64,000 nt of DNA. Source: Paracoccus solventivorans. Lineage in GTDB: Bacteria > Pseudomonadota > Alphaproteobacteria > Rhodobacterales > Rhodobacteraceae. The notes under the pieces were generated by a model. It made no database searches, was not told where the DNA came from, and saw only the letters and a list, made by a program, of their open reading frames with translations. Both the position numbers and the translations under genes were made by a program. Positions 8,255-17,397 of this stretch are shown here, one piece after another. The first letter of the stretch is position 1, and every line of letters starts with the position of its first letter. The DNA is taken from the NCBI RefSeq assembly GCF_900142875.1, contig NZ_FRCK01000007.1, positions 1 through 64,000 of the forward strand. Reading direction: 5' to 3'.

Positions 8255-10128
8255 TCGGCGGCCCGGCTGTCCGCCTCGGCCGCAGCAGCATCCTCGTCCG
8301 GCTCGGTCCCCAGGAACCCGCCCGACTGCCGGTTCCAATAGCGCGCGTAAAGCCCGCCCAGCGCCAGCAATTCCTCGTGCGTGCCCTGCTCGGCGATGCG
8401 GCCCTCGTCCATCACCACGATCCGGTCCATCTCGGCGATGGTGGACAGGCGGTGGGCGATGGCCAGCACGGTCTTGCCGCGCATGACGCGGGCCAGCGAA
8501 TCCTGCACCTGCGCCTCGACCTCGCTGTCGAGCGCGCTGGTCGCCTCGTCCAGCACCAGGATCGGCGCATCCTTGAGGAAGGCGCGGGCCAGCGCGATCC
8601 GCTGCCGCTGCCCGCCCGAGAGCTTGACCCCGCGTTCGCCCAGATGCGCGTCATAGCCCTTGCGCCCGGCCGAATCCTGCAACCGCAGGATGAAGTCATG
8701 CGCCTCGGCCGCGCGGGCGGCGGCGATCATCTCGTCCTCGGTGGCGCCGGGGCGGCCATACAGGATGTTGTCGCGGGCCGAGCGGTTGAACATCGCGGTT
8801 TCCTGGGTGACCATGGCGATGTTGCGGCGCAGGGATTCCTGGGTGACCTCGCGCACATCGGCGCCGTCCACCCGCACCGCGCCACTTTCCACATCATGCA
8901 GCCGCAGCAGCAGCGATACCAGCGTGGATTTCCCCGCCCCCGAGGCGCCGACGATGCCGATCCGCTCGCCCGGCGCGACATGCAGCGACAGATCGTCGAT
9001 CCCGCCAGAGCCGCGGCCATAGGCAAAGCCGACGTGATCGTAGACCACATCCCCGCGCAGCCGGCCCAGCCCGACGGCATCGGGCGCATCGACCAGCGTA
9101 TGCGGGGGCGACAGGGTCTGCATCCCGTCCTCGACCTCGCCGATCGAACCCCAGATCCCCATCAGCGCCATGCTGACCCAGCCGGTCATCTGCGCCAGCC
9201 GCATGGCGATCGCGCCCGAGGCCGCGACGTCGCCCGGCGTCGCCAGCCCCTGCCGCCACATCAGCACCGTGCCGCCAACCAGCAGCACCGGCAGGAACCC
9301 CGCGACCACGGTCAGCGACAAGCGGAACCAGGTGTTCAGCCGGCCAAAGTCGATGGCGCGGTCGCGGAACGTCTCCATCGCGCCCAGCGCCACCTGATCC
9401 TCGTAGTCGGCGCTGGCGAACAGCTTGACGGTCTTGATGTTGGTGATGGTGTCGACGACCTGCCCGGTGATCATCGCCCGCGCGCTGGCCCGCCCCTTGG
9501 ACTGCGCCCGCACCCGCGGCAGGAAAAACCGGATCAGCGCCAGATAGGCCAGCAGCCACATCACCAGCAGCAGCGCGCCCCAGCTGTCCACCGACACCAG
9601 ATAGATCGCCGAGCCCAGCACCGCCGACAGCGCAAAGGTGGCGGTGTTGACCATCTCGCTGGCCACGTCGGTCACCGCGCGGGCGGTCTGCATCTGCTTT
9701 TGCGCGATGCGCCCGGCAAAGTCGTTGTCGAAGAAGGTGACCGAATGGCCCATCGTCCAGCGATGCAGCCGCGACAGCACCAGCGGCAGCACGTTCGGCC
9801 CGATGATCACGTTCGAGGTGGCGGCGGAGAACCCCATGATCGCCGGGCGCAGGATCAGGAAGAACCCGGCGAAGGCCGCCGCCAGCCACAGATGCGATGC
9901 CGTCAGCACGCCACCCGACTGCGCCACCGCATCGACCACCAGCCCCAGCAGCGTGGCCGAGGCGACCTCGGCCGCCCCCGACAGCGCCGAGGCCAGCGCC
10001 GCCACCCCCAGCCCCGGCCAGGCCCCCGACAGCGCCCAGCGGAAGAACGCCAGCAGTGTGCGCGGCGGCGGACCGTCGGCGGGACGGAAGGCGTCGATCA
10101 GCCGTTCAAAGGTGGCGTGCAGCTTCAT
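8251..10128 (-). CDS. ABC exporter, fused membrane and ATPase domains
   Basis: A 625-residue half-transporter: an N-terminal six-helix membrane domain (about residues 35-330) and a C-terminal ATPase with Walker A GASGAGKST, signature LSGGQRQRIALARAF and Walker B ILVLDEATSALD. It resembles MsbA/AtmA-like lipid or multidrug exporters; the substrate is unknown. It works as a dimer in the inner membrane. Its ATG overlaps the cca stop (ATGA), and its stop overlaps the next methyltransferase start, so the three are one tight operon. Confidence 0.9.
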   Translation of the reverse strand: MKLHATFERLIDAFRPADGPPPRTLLAFFRWALSGAWPGLGVAALASALSGAAEVASATLLGLVVDAVAQSGGVLTASHLWLAAAFAGFFLILRPAIMGFSAATSNVIIGPNVLPLVLSRLHRWTMGHSVTFFDNDFAGRIAQKQMQTARAVTDVASEMVNTATFALSAVLGSAIYLVSVDSWGALLLVMWLLAYLALIRFFLPRVRAQSKGRASARAMITGQVVDTITNIKTVKLFASADYEDQVALGAMETFRDRAIDFGRLNTWFRLSLTVVAGFLPVLLVGGTVLMWRQGLATPGDVAASGAIAMRLAQMTGWVSMALMGIWGSIGEVEDGMQTLSPPHTLVDAPDAVGLGRLRGDVVYDHVGFAYGRGSGGIDDLSLHVAPGERIGIVGASGAGKSTLVSLLLRLHDVESGAVRVDGADVREVTQESLRRNIAMVTQETAMFNRSARDNILYGRPGATEDEMIAAARAAEAHDFILRLQDSAGRKGYDAHLGERGVKLSGGQRQRIALARAFLKDAPILVLDEATSALDSEVEAQVQDSLARVMRGKTVLAIAHRLSTIAEMDRIVVMDEGRIAEQGTHEELLALGGLYARYWNRQSGGFLGTEPDEDAAAAEADSRAAE

Positions 10129-11348
10129 GTCCCGTCTCCTGCCTGCAAGGCCACATCCACCAGCGCCGCGGCGGGCAGCCGGAACCCCGAGCCGATCCAC
10201 GCCGCCTCGGCAGCCTTGAGCCCGCGCCCCAGCGCCGGCCCCGACAACCGCCCCGCAAGATCGGCCGCGGAGATCGGCAGCTTCTGCGCCGCGGCAAAAC
10301 CGATGTGCTCGCGCCAGTCCACGGGCAAGCCCTCGCCGCGCGCGGCGCGCAGCAGCGCCAGCTGCACCGCCCGCGCCTCGCCCAGCCGATAGGCGGCCTC
10401 ATCCAGCGGCAGGGTCGAATGCAATTCTTCCTGCACCCGCGCCTCGGCCCGCGACAGCCGCAAGGCGCCGGCCGCGTCCTCTGCCCCCAGCGCCGCCAGC
10501 CGCAGCTGCCAGTCCATCTTCTGTCCGGAAATATCCCGGGGCCCGGGGCAGCGCCCCGGTCCGGCGGCGCCGTCAAGCGCCACCGCCTCCAACGCGGAAA
10601 GCCCCGCGGCATCCGCCCCCGGCAGCAGCTGCGCCAGCACCCCCGCCGCCTGCATCAGCGCCACCGCCTCGACCGGATCGGGCGCCGACAGCAGCTTGCG
10701 CATCTCGGCCCCGATCCGCTCGCGCGAGATCCTTGCCAGACCCGCCGCGTGGCGGGCGCAGGCGGCCAGCGCCGCCGGGTCGGCGCCGCCCTTGCGCCCA
10801 TACCAGGCGTGAAAGCGGAAGAAGCGCAGGATGCGCAGGTAATCCTCGGCGATGCGCTGGTCGGGGTCGCCGACAAAGCGCAGCCGGCGCGCGGCCAGAT
10901 CGGCGAGTCCGCCCACCGGGTCGATCACCTCGCCCTCGGCGTCGGCGTAAAGCGCGTTGATAGTGAAGTCGCGGCGCGAGGCATCATCCTCGAGCCGGTC
11001 GGAAAACGCCACCTCGGCGCGGCGGCCATCGGTCGCCACGTCGCGGCGGAAGCTGGTGACCTCGAAGCCGCGGCCGTCCGCCACCACCGTGACGGTGCCG
11101 TGGTCGATGCCCGTCGGCACCGGCTTCAGCCCGGCGGCGGCGGCGCGTTCCATCACCTGCTCGGGGCGGGCGTCGGTGGCGATGTCGATGTCGCTGACCG
11201 GCTCGCCCAGCAGCGCGTTGCGCACCGCGCCGCCGACGATCAGCGCCCGCGCGGGCGCCAGCGCCGCCAGCACCCGGCGCAGCGCCGCGTCGCCGGTGAT
11301 CGCCTCGGGCAGCCTCGTGCCAGCCGGGGTCGCGCCCGCAGTCGTCAT
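10125..11348 (-). CDS. cca: CCA tRNA nucleotidyltransferase with in-frame repeat insertion
   Basis: The 407-residue class II nucleotidyltransferase adds or repairs the CCA end of tRNAs. The catalytic head has GGAVRNALLGEPVSDIDIA, followed by RRDFTINALY and RIAEDYLRILRFFRFHAWYG. Unusually, a full copy of the dispersed repeat lies inside the reading frame around 10516-10570. It adds a peptide reading [18 protein letters not shown] in the C-terminal region before DWQLR. The frame is intact, so the enzyme probably tolerates it. The start at 11348 overlaps the stop of the upstream Nudix gene. Confidence 0.93.
   Translation of the reverse strand: MTTAGATPAGTRLPEAITGDAALRRVLAALAPARALIVGGAVRNALLGEPVSDIDIATDARPEQVMERAAAAGLKPVPTGIDHGTVTVVADGRGFEVTSFRRDVATDGRRAEVAFSDRLEDDASRRDFTINALYADAEGEVIDPVGGLADLAARRLRFVGDPDQRIAEDYLRILRFFRFHAWYGRKGGADPAALAACARHAAGLARISRERIGAEMRKLLSAPDPVEAVALMQAAGVLAQLLPGADAAGLSALEAVALDGAAGPGRCPGPRDISGQKMDWQLRLAALGAEDAAGALRLSRAEARVQEELHSTLPLDEAAYRLGEARAVQLALLRAARGEGLPVDWREHIGFAAAQKLPISAADLAGRLSGPALGRGLKAAEAAWIGSGFRLPAAALVDVALQAGDGT
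10516..10570 (-). repeat. Dispersed AAATATCC/hairpin repeat inside cca
   Basis: Core AAATATCC at 10529-10536 and a perfect CCGGGGC-AGC-GCCCCGG hairpin at 10543-10559. This almost matches the intergenic copies before fmt (19.75 kb) and before hrpB (24.58 kb). Here it sits inside a coding sequence without breaking the frame. Confidence 0.8.
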
Positions 11349-11971
11349 GCCCGCAGCCTTCGCGCCAGCGCCAGCAGCACCCGCGCCGTCGCGCCCCAGA
11401 TGTAATGCGGGCCATAGGCGGCCACGTGATAGGACCGCCAGTCGCCCCGCCACTGCCGCCGTTCCAGCCGATAGCGCGCGGGGTCGGCCACGTGGTCGAA
11501 GGGGACGGTGAACACCTCGTCGACCTCGCCCGCCTCGGGGATGGGGGTGAAGGGGCCGCGGATCATCGCCAGCACCGGGAACATGGCAAAGCCAGTAACG
11601 GTGCGATGGGGGGACAGCACCCCCAGCACCTCGACCTGCGCCGGGTCCAGCCCGACCTCCTCCCGCGCCTCGCGCAGGGCGGCGGCGACCACATCGGCAT
11701 CGCCGGGATCGACCTTGCCGCCGGGCAGCGCGATCTGGCCGGGGTGGTGGCGCAGGCCGCTGGCGCGCTTGGTCAGCACCAGCCGCCCGTCGTCATGGAA
11801 CGCCGCCAGCACCCCCGCCGGACGCTCGCCCAGATCCGCGGGGATCGGCCAGTCGGTATCGAAATCCGACGTGGGCCCCACCGCCGACGAGGCCGCGGTG
11901 GACAGCGCCGCCAGCAGCCTGTCGCGGACCGCCGGCGGCCGGAAAGCGGGCGGACTGGCGGGGGGCGCCAT
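11345..11971 (-). CDS. Nudix hydrolase, CoA pyrophosphatase type
   Basis: A 208-residue protein with the Nudix box GGKVDPGDADVVAAALREAREEVGL and the preceding ALPGG, matching the NudL/YeaB-like CoA diphosphatases that split CoA into phosphopantetheine and 3',5'-ADP. A related family motif (RASGLRHHPGQIALPGG) lies before the box. The ATG overlaps the hslO stop as TGATG, and the stop overlaps the cca start, so expression is coupled on both sides. Confidence 0.88.
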   Translation of the reverse strand: MAPPASPPAFRPPAVRDRLLAALSTAASSAVGPTSDFDTDWPIPADLGERPAGVLAAFHDDGRLVLTKRASGLRHHPGQIALPGGKVDPGDADVVAAALREAREEVGLDPAQVEVLGVLSPHRTVTGFAMFPVLAMIRGPFTPIPEAGEVDEVFTVPFDHVADPARYRLERRQWRGDWRSYHVAAYGPHYIWGATARVLLALARRLRA

Positions 11972-12999
11972 CAATCCCGCCCCTCCTCCTGCATCGCGGG
12001 CAGGGGATTGCCGTCGGCGTCCACCGTCGCCTCGAACCCCAGCGAGGCCGGGTCGAACTCGTAATGCGCGCCGCAGAACTGGCAGTCGGCGGTGACGGTG
12101 CCGGCGTCGGTGGTCATGTGGGCGATGTCCTTGGCCGAATAGATCGACAGCGTGCCGCGCACCCGGTCGGCGGAGCAGGAACACCCGAATTCGACCCGCT
12201 GCGGGTCGAAGACGCGCGGGGTCTCCTCGTGGAACAGCCGCACCAGCAGGTCGGTGGGCGCGACGGTGGGGCCGATCAGCTCCATCGGCTCGACGGTGGA
12301 AAGCAGGTGGTTGGCGCGGTTCCAGTCCTCGGATTCGGCGCCCTGCAGGATGTCGGCGGCCTCGATCAGCCCGCCCTCGCCCGAGCCGCCCTCGCCCGCC
12401 GGCATCGGCTGCGCCGGCAGGGTCTGCAGCATCACCCCGCCCGCGCGCCACTGCGTCGATACATCCCCCGCCATCCGGCTTTCCCCATAGGCCAGCGTGA
12501 AGGTCGAGGGCAGCTGCTCGGACTGCGCGAAATAGCTGGCCGCGCAGGCCGAAAGCGAGCCCCCGGCCAGCGGCGTGATCCCCTGATAGGGCAGGTTGCC
12601 CGCGCCCTGGTCGATCAGGATGGCGAAATACCCCTCGCCGATCTGTTCAAAGGGCGGGCGGCCGTCCAGCCGCTCGGCGTCGAAGCTGGCCCAGCCGCGG
12701 ATGCGCGCGGGCTCGCCCTCGCCCGCGGGGGCGTAGTAATCGGCGGCCAGCGTGCGGATCGCGCCATTGCCGCGCACCTGGATCGACAGTTTCCAGCGCA
12801 GCTTGATGGTCGGGCCGATCAGCGCGGTCAACAGCGCGACCTCGGCCACCAGCGCCGCCACCTGCGGCGGATAGTCGTGGCGGGTCAGCACATGGTCCAG
12901 CACCCCGTCGAGCCGGGCCACCCGGCCCCGCACCCCCGAACGGTCGAGCTGGAACGGCAGGACGGTATCGTCCCAGGCGATCTGGTTGATGCTGCTCAT
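11971..12999 (-). CDS. hslO: Hsp33 redox-regulated chaperone
   Basis: A 342-residue cytoplasmic holdase that is activated when its zinc-binding cysteines are oxidised. The C-terminal redox switch is present as CSC near residue 270 and CQFC about 30 residues later. The start at MSSINQIAWDD matches the family better than the in-frame extension upstream. It is the first gene of a five-gene minus-strand chain (hslO, Nudix, cca, ABC exporter, rRNA methyltransferase). Confidence 0.93.
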   Translation of the reverse strand: MSSINQIAWDDTVLPFQLDRSGVRGRVARLDGVLDHVLTRHDYPPQVAALVAEVALLTALIGPTIKLRWKLSIQVRGNGAIRTLAADYYAPAGEGEPARIRGWASFDAERLDGRPPFEQIGEGYFAILIDQGAGNLPYQGITPLAGGSLSACAASYFAQSEQLPSTFTLAYGESRMAGDVSTQWRAGGVMLQTLPAQPMPAGEGGSGEGGLIEAADILQGAESEDWNRANHLLSTVEPMELIGPTVAPTDLLVRLFHEETPRVFDPQRVEFGCSCSADRVRGTLSIYSAKDIAHMTTDAGTVTADCQFCGAHYEFDPASLGFEATVDADGNPLPAMQEEGRD

Positions 13000-13135
13000 T
13001 CTGGCCTTTCGGAAATCTTGCGCGCCCGGCGGGCGCGGCGTCGCTGCCCTATATAAGCGACTTGCGCGCGATCCCAAGCCGGGAGGTGTCCGCAGCCGCG
13101 GCCAGACCCGCCGCAGCTGCGTCCGCCCCGGGGGC

Positions 13136-14197
13136 CTACTCCACCCAGCCGGCGAGGTTTTCCGCGATGACCTCGGTCAGCACCTGGATATGCGCATCGT
13201 CGTCGTTCAGGCAGGGGATATAGGTGAAGCCGTGCCCACCCGCGGCCTCGAACGCCTCGCGGATCTCACCGTTGATCTCCTCGAGCGTTTCGATGCAGTC
13301 GGCGCTGAAGGCGGGAGAGATCACCGCGATGTCGGTGATGCCGCGCCGCGCGAGGTCCGCAACATGCTCGACCGTATAGGGGCGCAGCCATTCCTCGGAC
13401 CCGAAGACCGACTGGAAAGTAGTGTCGATGGCATCCTCGTCCCAGCCCAGCCGCTCGCGCAGCAGCCGCGTGGTCTTGTGGCACTGGCAGTAATAGGGGT
13501 CGCCTTTGTGCAGATAGCGCACCGGCATCCCGTGATAGGACGCCACCAGCTTTTGCGGGCGCCGCCCCGCCAGCGTGCGTTCGACAGATTGCGCCAGCGC
13601 CTCGATATAGTCGGGGCGGTCGAAATAGGGCGGGCAGACCCGGGCCGAAGGCTGCCATTTCTGCGTCATCAGCGCCCGGAAGAACTGGTCGTTCGCCGTG
13701 GCCCAGGTGGCGCCCGCATATTGCGGATACATCGGCAGGAACACGATGCGGTCGCAGCCGGCCTTGACCATCCGCTCCACCACCTCTTGCGTCGAGGGGT
13801 TGCCGTAGCGCATGCAGAAATCGACCATCACCCGGTCGCCCCAGCGCGCGGCCGCGGCCTGTTCCAGCTTGGCGACCTTCTGCTTGGTGATGGTCATCAG
13901 CGGGCTTTCGTCCGCCTCGTTGTTCCAGATCAGCTTGTAGTTCGCGCCCGAGGTGAAGGGGCGCTTGGTCAGGATGACGGTCTGCAGCAGCGGCTGCCAC
14001 TTCCACGCGGGATAGTCGATCACCCGCTTGTCGGACAGGAACTCGTTCAGATAGCGGCGCATCGACCAGTAATCATGGCCGTCGGGGGTGCCCAGATTGG
14101 CGACGAGGACCCCGATCTTCGGCTGCGGCAGCGCCGGGTGGTCGGGGGGGGCGTGCTCGGGTCGGCGGGCGTCGTGCGGGCGCGATGGCTGGCTCAT
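13136..14197 (-). CDS. hemH: Ferrochelatase
   Basis: The 353-residue enzyme inserts ferrous iron into protoporphyrin IX in the last step of haem synthesis. It includes the conserved SYHGMPVRYLHKGDPYYCQC segment with the metal-site histidine and a later conserved AFSADCIETLEE segment. The ATG overlaps the stop of the upstream methyltransferase gene (ATGA), so the two are cotranscribed. Confidence 0.96.
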   Translation of the reverse strand: MSQPSRPHDARRPEHAPPDHPALPQPKIGVLVANLGTPDGHDYWSMRRYLNEFLSDKRVIDYPAWKWQPLLQTVILTKRPFTSGANYKLIWNNEADESPLMTITKQKVAKLEQAAAARWGDRVMVDFCMRYGNPSTQEVVERMVKAGCDRIVFLPMYPQYAGATWATANDQFFRALMTQKWQPSARVCPPYFDRPDYIEALAQSVERTLAGRRPQKLVASYHGMPVRYLHKGDPYYCQCHKTTRLLRERLGWDEDAIDTTFQSVFGSEEWLRPYTVEHVADLARRGITDIAVISPAFSADCIETLEEINGEIREAFEAAGGHGFTYIPCLNDDDAHIQVLTEVIAENLAGWVE

Positions 14198-15036
14198 GTA
14201 GTCCTCTTGCTCAGCGCATCGGCAAGGCGGATCTGGGCCGAGCCGGGGCGCAGGGGTTTTTGCTGGTTCTCGGCCGGCGCCCAGCCGGTCAGGAACACCA
14301 GATCGAGGCCGAGGCGGATTCGCCCCGGGTTGTCCGGGTCGGGCGCGGTGGTGGCAAGGATCTCGGCCGCGCGCAACATCACCGCGCGCGCGGTCGGGCG
14401 GCGCAGGCGGCGGTCCAGCGCGTTGCCCTCGCCCATGGCGCGCAGGTCGCGGGCCAGGTGGAACAGGTCGCGATAGCTGACCGCCTGGGTGATCTGGTCG
14501 GCAACCGGCAGCGCCAGCCCGCCGCGCTGGACCAGCGCGCCCAGATCGCGGATCTCGCCAAAGGGGGCGATGCGCGGCGACAGCCCGCCGGTGACCTCGA
14601 CCTCGGCCTGCGCAAGTGCGGCGCGCAGCGGCGCCAGCGTCTGCCCGCCCGGCAGCACCGCCAGGAACAGCCCGTCCGGGCGCAGCGCCCGCGACGCCTG
14701 GACGATCTGCCCCACCGGGTCGTCGGCCCAGTGCAGCGCCAGCGCATGGATCACAAGATCGTGCGCGGCAGGGTCAAGGTCCAGTTCCGGCGCATCCGCC
14801 ACCACCCGCGCCCCAGGCATCGCCGCGCGCCAGAAATCCGGATTTCCGGTCACCACGGCGGCGGCGGTAAACCTTCTGTTAATGTCTGCGAGTCTATCCT
14901 GCACTTCGGCCAGGGCCAGCTCGTGCAGCCAGTGCTCGCGCCCGGCACGGTCGGCGCGGGCGCGGTTGCGCAGCAGCGCGGCGCGGTCGGTCAGGCGCGG
15001 CGGGGCCGTGGGTTGTGAGGGGTGCGACGCAGACAT
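14194..15036 (-). CDS. SAM-dependent methyltransferase, BioC/NDUFAF5-like
   Basis: The 280-residue class I methyltransferase has a HDLVIHALALHWADDPVGQI segment typical of the BioC/NDUFAF5 group. In mitochondria the relative NDUFAF5 modifies a complex I subunit, but BioC-like biotin synthesis is also possible. The SAM-binding glycine motif is weak (VVTGNPDFWRAAMPGA in place of GxGxG), which makes the exact activity uncertain. Its start codon shares the palindrome CATG with the divergent comF-like gene. Confidence 0.75.
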   Translation of the reverse strand: MSASHPSQPTAPPRLTDRAALLRNRARADRAGREHWLHELALAEVQDRLADINRRFTAAAVVTGNPDFWRAAMPGARVVADAPELDLDPAAHDLVIHALALHWADDPVGQIVQASRALRPDGLFLAVLPGGQTLAPLRAALAQAEVEVTGGLSPRIAPFGEIRDLGALVQRGGLALPVADQITQAVSYRDLFHLARDLRAMGEGNALDRRLRRPTARAVMLRAAEILATTAPDPDNPGRIRLGLDLVFLTGWAPAENQQKPLRPGSAQIRLADALSKRTT

Positions 15037-15832
15037 GAGGCTGGACATTAAGGCGCTTCGCCCGGCGATGAAAGCCACGGTCGCGACAGTGTTTCCACCG
15101 CAATGCCTTGATTGCGGCGGGCCGGTCGCCGATTCGGGGGCGCTTTGCCCGACCTGCTGGGGCGAGGCCGATTTCATCGGCGGCTGCATCTGCGACCGTT
15201 GCGGGGCGCCGCTGCCCGGTCTCGCGGCGGTCGAGGGGGAGGAGCCGCTGGCCTGCGACGAATGCCTGGCCACGCCGCGGCCCTGGGCGCAGGGCCGGGC
15301 GTCGCTGGTCTATGCCGGCAGCGGGCGGCGGCTGGCCCTGGCGCTGAAACACGCGGACCGCCCCGACCTGGCCCCGGCCCTGGGGCGCTGGCTGGCGGTG
15401 GCCGCCGCGCCGCTGGTCGCGCCCAAGACGCTGGTCGTGCCGGTACCGATGCACCCGCTGCGGCTGCTGCGGCGCAAATACAACCAGGCCGCGCTGCTGG
15501 CCGCCGCGGTGGCGCGGGCGCATGGGCTGCGCGTGCTGCCGGCGGCACTGCGCCGCCAGCGCCACACCCCGATGCAGGACCACCGCTCGGTCGAGGACCG
15601 CTTCGCCAATGTCAGCGGCGCCATCACCGTGGCGCGGCGGGCGCAGGCGGCAGTAGCGGGGCGGCCGGTGCTGCTGATCGACGACGTGATGGCCTCGGGC
15701 GCGACGCTCGCCGCAGCGGCCGAGGCGCTGGAGGCCGCAGGCGCCGGGCCGGTCGCAGTCGCCGTGCTGGCGCGGGCGGTGAAGGACGGCGCAATGCGCC
15801 ACGACTCGCTCGGCCATGGCCGGGCGGCCTGA
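15035..15832 (+). CDS. comF: ComF family phosphoribosyltransferase-like protein
   Basis: The 265-residue protein has an N-terminal zinc ribbon (CLDCGG, CPTC, CDRCGAPL, CDEC) and a C-terminal PRTase domain with the PRPP loop LLIDDVMASGATL. ComF homologues act in DNA uptake and in late steps of recombination. The start at 15035 overlaps the divergent methyltransferase start by two bases; an alternative ATG at 15068 gives 254 residues and fits the usual family N-terminus. Neither has a good ribosome site. Confidence 0.85.
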   Translation: MRLDIKALRPAMKATVATVFPPQCLDCGGPVADSGALCPTCWGEADFIGGCICDRCGAPLPGLAAVEGEEPLACDECLATPRPWAQGRASLVYAGSGRRLALALKHADRPDLAPALGRWLAVAAAPLVAPKTLVVPVPMHPLRLLRRKYNQAALLAAAVARAHGLRVLPAALRRQRHTPMQDHRSVEDRFANVSGAITVARRAQAAVAGRPVLLIDDVMASGATLAAAAEALEAAGAGPVAVAVLARAVKDGAMRHDSLGHGRAA

Positions 15833-16244
15833 GCCTGTGCGCTTGGGAACTCCCGGCCTTTCCGGCGTCCTTCATACCCGCGCCGCCCGGCTCTGCAGCC
15901 GCCGCATGGCCGCCCCTGCGCCGCGCGCCCACATCTTTCCCGGATCGCCACCGTTGGGCCTACACCGCGCGCCCGGATCGGGGGCTGCCGATGTCCCTCT
16001 CGCACATCCCTGCCCGACCCGACCTTTCCAGAACCGTTCGCCAGCAAGCGCCCACGCCCTTCCCCCATGTCCGTCGCACTTCAGACCCCGGCACCGCACC
16101 GGCTCCGCGCCCCTTCCGGCGCCCTGCCGCCTGCTGCACCGGCCCGGCCGCAGGCGCGCAGATTGCCGCCCGCTTATCCAGCCCCGCACAATATTCCCCG
16201 CCGCGCCCCTTTCCATTGCCACGGCGCGCCCGCATCTTGCCCCC
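15833..16244. other. 412-base intergenic region, no gene recognised
   Basis: The plus strand is strikingly C-rich and G-poor. I see no ribosome site with a credible frame, no tRNA and no strong terminator. In most relatives as I remember them, comF is followed by glutaredoxin and nitrilase-type genes; neither is present here. Confidence 0.5.
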
Positions 16245-16670
16245 ATGCTGCGCATCAACGACACCATCATCCTTGCCGATTGGGAGCTTTCCGAGCAGTT
16301 CACCCGCGCCCAGGGGCCGGGCGGGCAGAACGTGAACAAGGTCTCGACCGCCGTCGAGCTGCGGTTCGAGGCCGAGCGCTCGCCGCATCTGCCCGCGCCG
16401 GTCAAGGCGCGGCTGCGGCGGCTGGCCGGGCGGCGCTGGACCTCGGACGGGGCGATCGTGATCGCGGTGCAGGACACCCGCAGCCAGGCCCGCAACCGCG
16501 AGATTGCGCGCGAAAGGCTGGCCGAGCTGATCCGCAAGGCGCTGGTCGCGCCCCGCCCGCGCATCCCCACCCGGCCGACGCTGGGCAGCCAGCGCCGCCG
16601 GCTGGCCGCCAAGACGATCCGCGGCACCCTCAAGTCGCTGCGCGGACCGGTCGAAAGGGACGGCGAATGA
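16245..16670 (+). CDS. arfB: Alternative ribosome-rescue factor ArfB (peptidyl-tRNA hydrolase)
   Basis: The 141-residue protein rescues ribosomes stalled on broken mRNA by hydrolysing peptidyl-tRNA. The GGQ catalytic motif is present (RAQGPGGQNVNKVSTAVELR), and the C-terminus is a lysine/arginine-rich tail that would enter the empty mRNA channel. The length is typical. The stop overlaps the start of the next Nudix gene (ATGA). Confidence 0.93.
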   Translation: MLRINDTIILADWELSEQFTRAQGPGGQNVNKVSTAVELRFEAERSPHLPAPVKARLRRLAGRRWTSDGAIVIAVQDTRSQARNREIARERLAELIRKALVAPRPRIPTRPTLGSQRRRLAAKTIRGTLKSLRGPVERDGE

Positions 16671-17134
16671 AGTCCTGGGGGCGCCGTCTGCGGCGGCTGC
16701 TGGCGGGTCGCGACCGCGCCCTGCAGGTCGGCGCGATCTGCCATGATCCAGAAACCGGACGGGTGCTGATGATCACCAGCCGCGGCACCGGGCGCTGGAT
16801 CATCCCCAAGGGCTGGACCATGCCCGACCGCAGCCTGGCCGAGGCCGCGCTGCAAGAGGCCTGGGAAGAAGCGGGCGTCCGCGCCGACCAGGCGCGCGAG
16901 ATCGGCAGCTATTGCTATGACAAGACCCCGGACGACGGCGAGGGGCCGCCGATCCCGGTCGAGGTGCGCAGCTTTCTGGTGCCGGTGCTGGAGCTGGCCG
17001 AGGATTTCCCGGAACGCGGCCAGCGCACCCGCCGTTGGATGCCGCCCTCCGAGGCCGCGATGCTGGTGGCCGAAGCCGAGCTGGCCGAGCTGCTGCGCGG
17101 CCTCGACGCGCCGGGTCCAGAACGCGCGGCCTAG
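16667..17134 (+). CDS. Nudix hydrolase, DIPP/MutT-like
   Basis: The 155-residue protein opens with a basic helix, then has a Nudix fold with TGRWIIPKGW before the box and AALQEAWEEAGV within it. This resembles diphosphoinositol polyphosphate/diadenosine-type hydrolases of alphaproteobacteria; the substrate is unknown. It is coupled to arfB. Its TAG stop shares the palindrome CTAG with the stop of the convergent AsnC-like gene. Confidence 0.85.
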   Translation: MKSWGRRLRRLLAGRDRALQVGAICHDPETGRVLMITSRGTGRWIIPKGWTMPDRSLAEAALQEAWEEAGVRADQAREIGSYCYDKTPDDGEGPPIPVEVRSFLVPVLELAEDFPERGQRTRRWMPPSEAAMLVAEAELAELLRGLDAPGPERAA

Positions 17135-17367
17135 AACGCGCGGAAGGTCATGGTGGTCAGCGTCCGGCTGATGTCGGGGATGTCGAACAGCCGCTCGGAC
17201 AGGTAGTGGCCGACGTCCTGATCCTCGGGGACATAGACCTTGGCCAGCAGGTCGTATTCGCCCGAGGTCGAATAAAGCTCGCTGACGACCTCGCGGTCGT
17301 AGATGGCGTCGGCGACCTCATAGGTCTTACCGGGGGTGCAGCGGAACTGGACGAAGACGGGGCGCAT
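17131..17367 (-). CDS. Stand-alone Lrp/AsnC ligand-binding (RAM) domain protein
   Basis: The 78-residue protein is the RAM domain alone, with no helix-turn-helix. The order FVQFRCTPGKTYEVADAI ... SGEYDLLAKVYV ... ISRTLTTMTF matches the effector-binding half of Lrp/AsnC regulators. Such small proteins form ring-like oligomers and bind amino acids or related ligands; they may modulate full-length Lrp proteins. It is a single gene. Confidence 0.88.
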   Translation of the reverse strand: MRPVFVQFRCTPGKTYEVADAIYDREVVSELYSTSGEYDLLAKVYVPEDQDVGHYLSERLFDIPDISRTLTTMTFRAF

Positions 17368-17397
17368 GGGAACCTCGGATGGCGGGACGCGCCCAGT

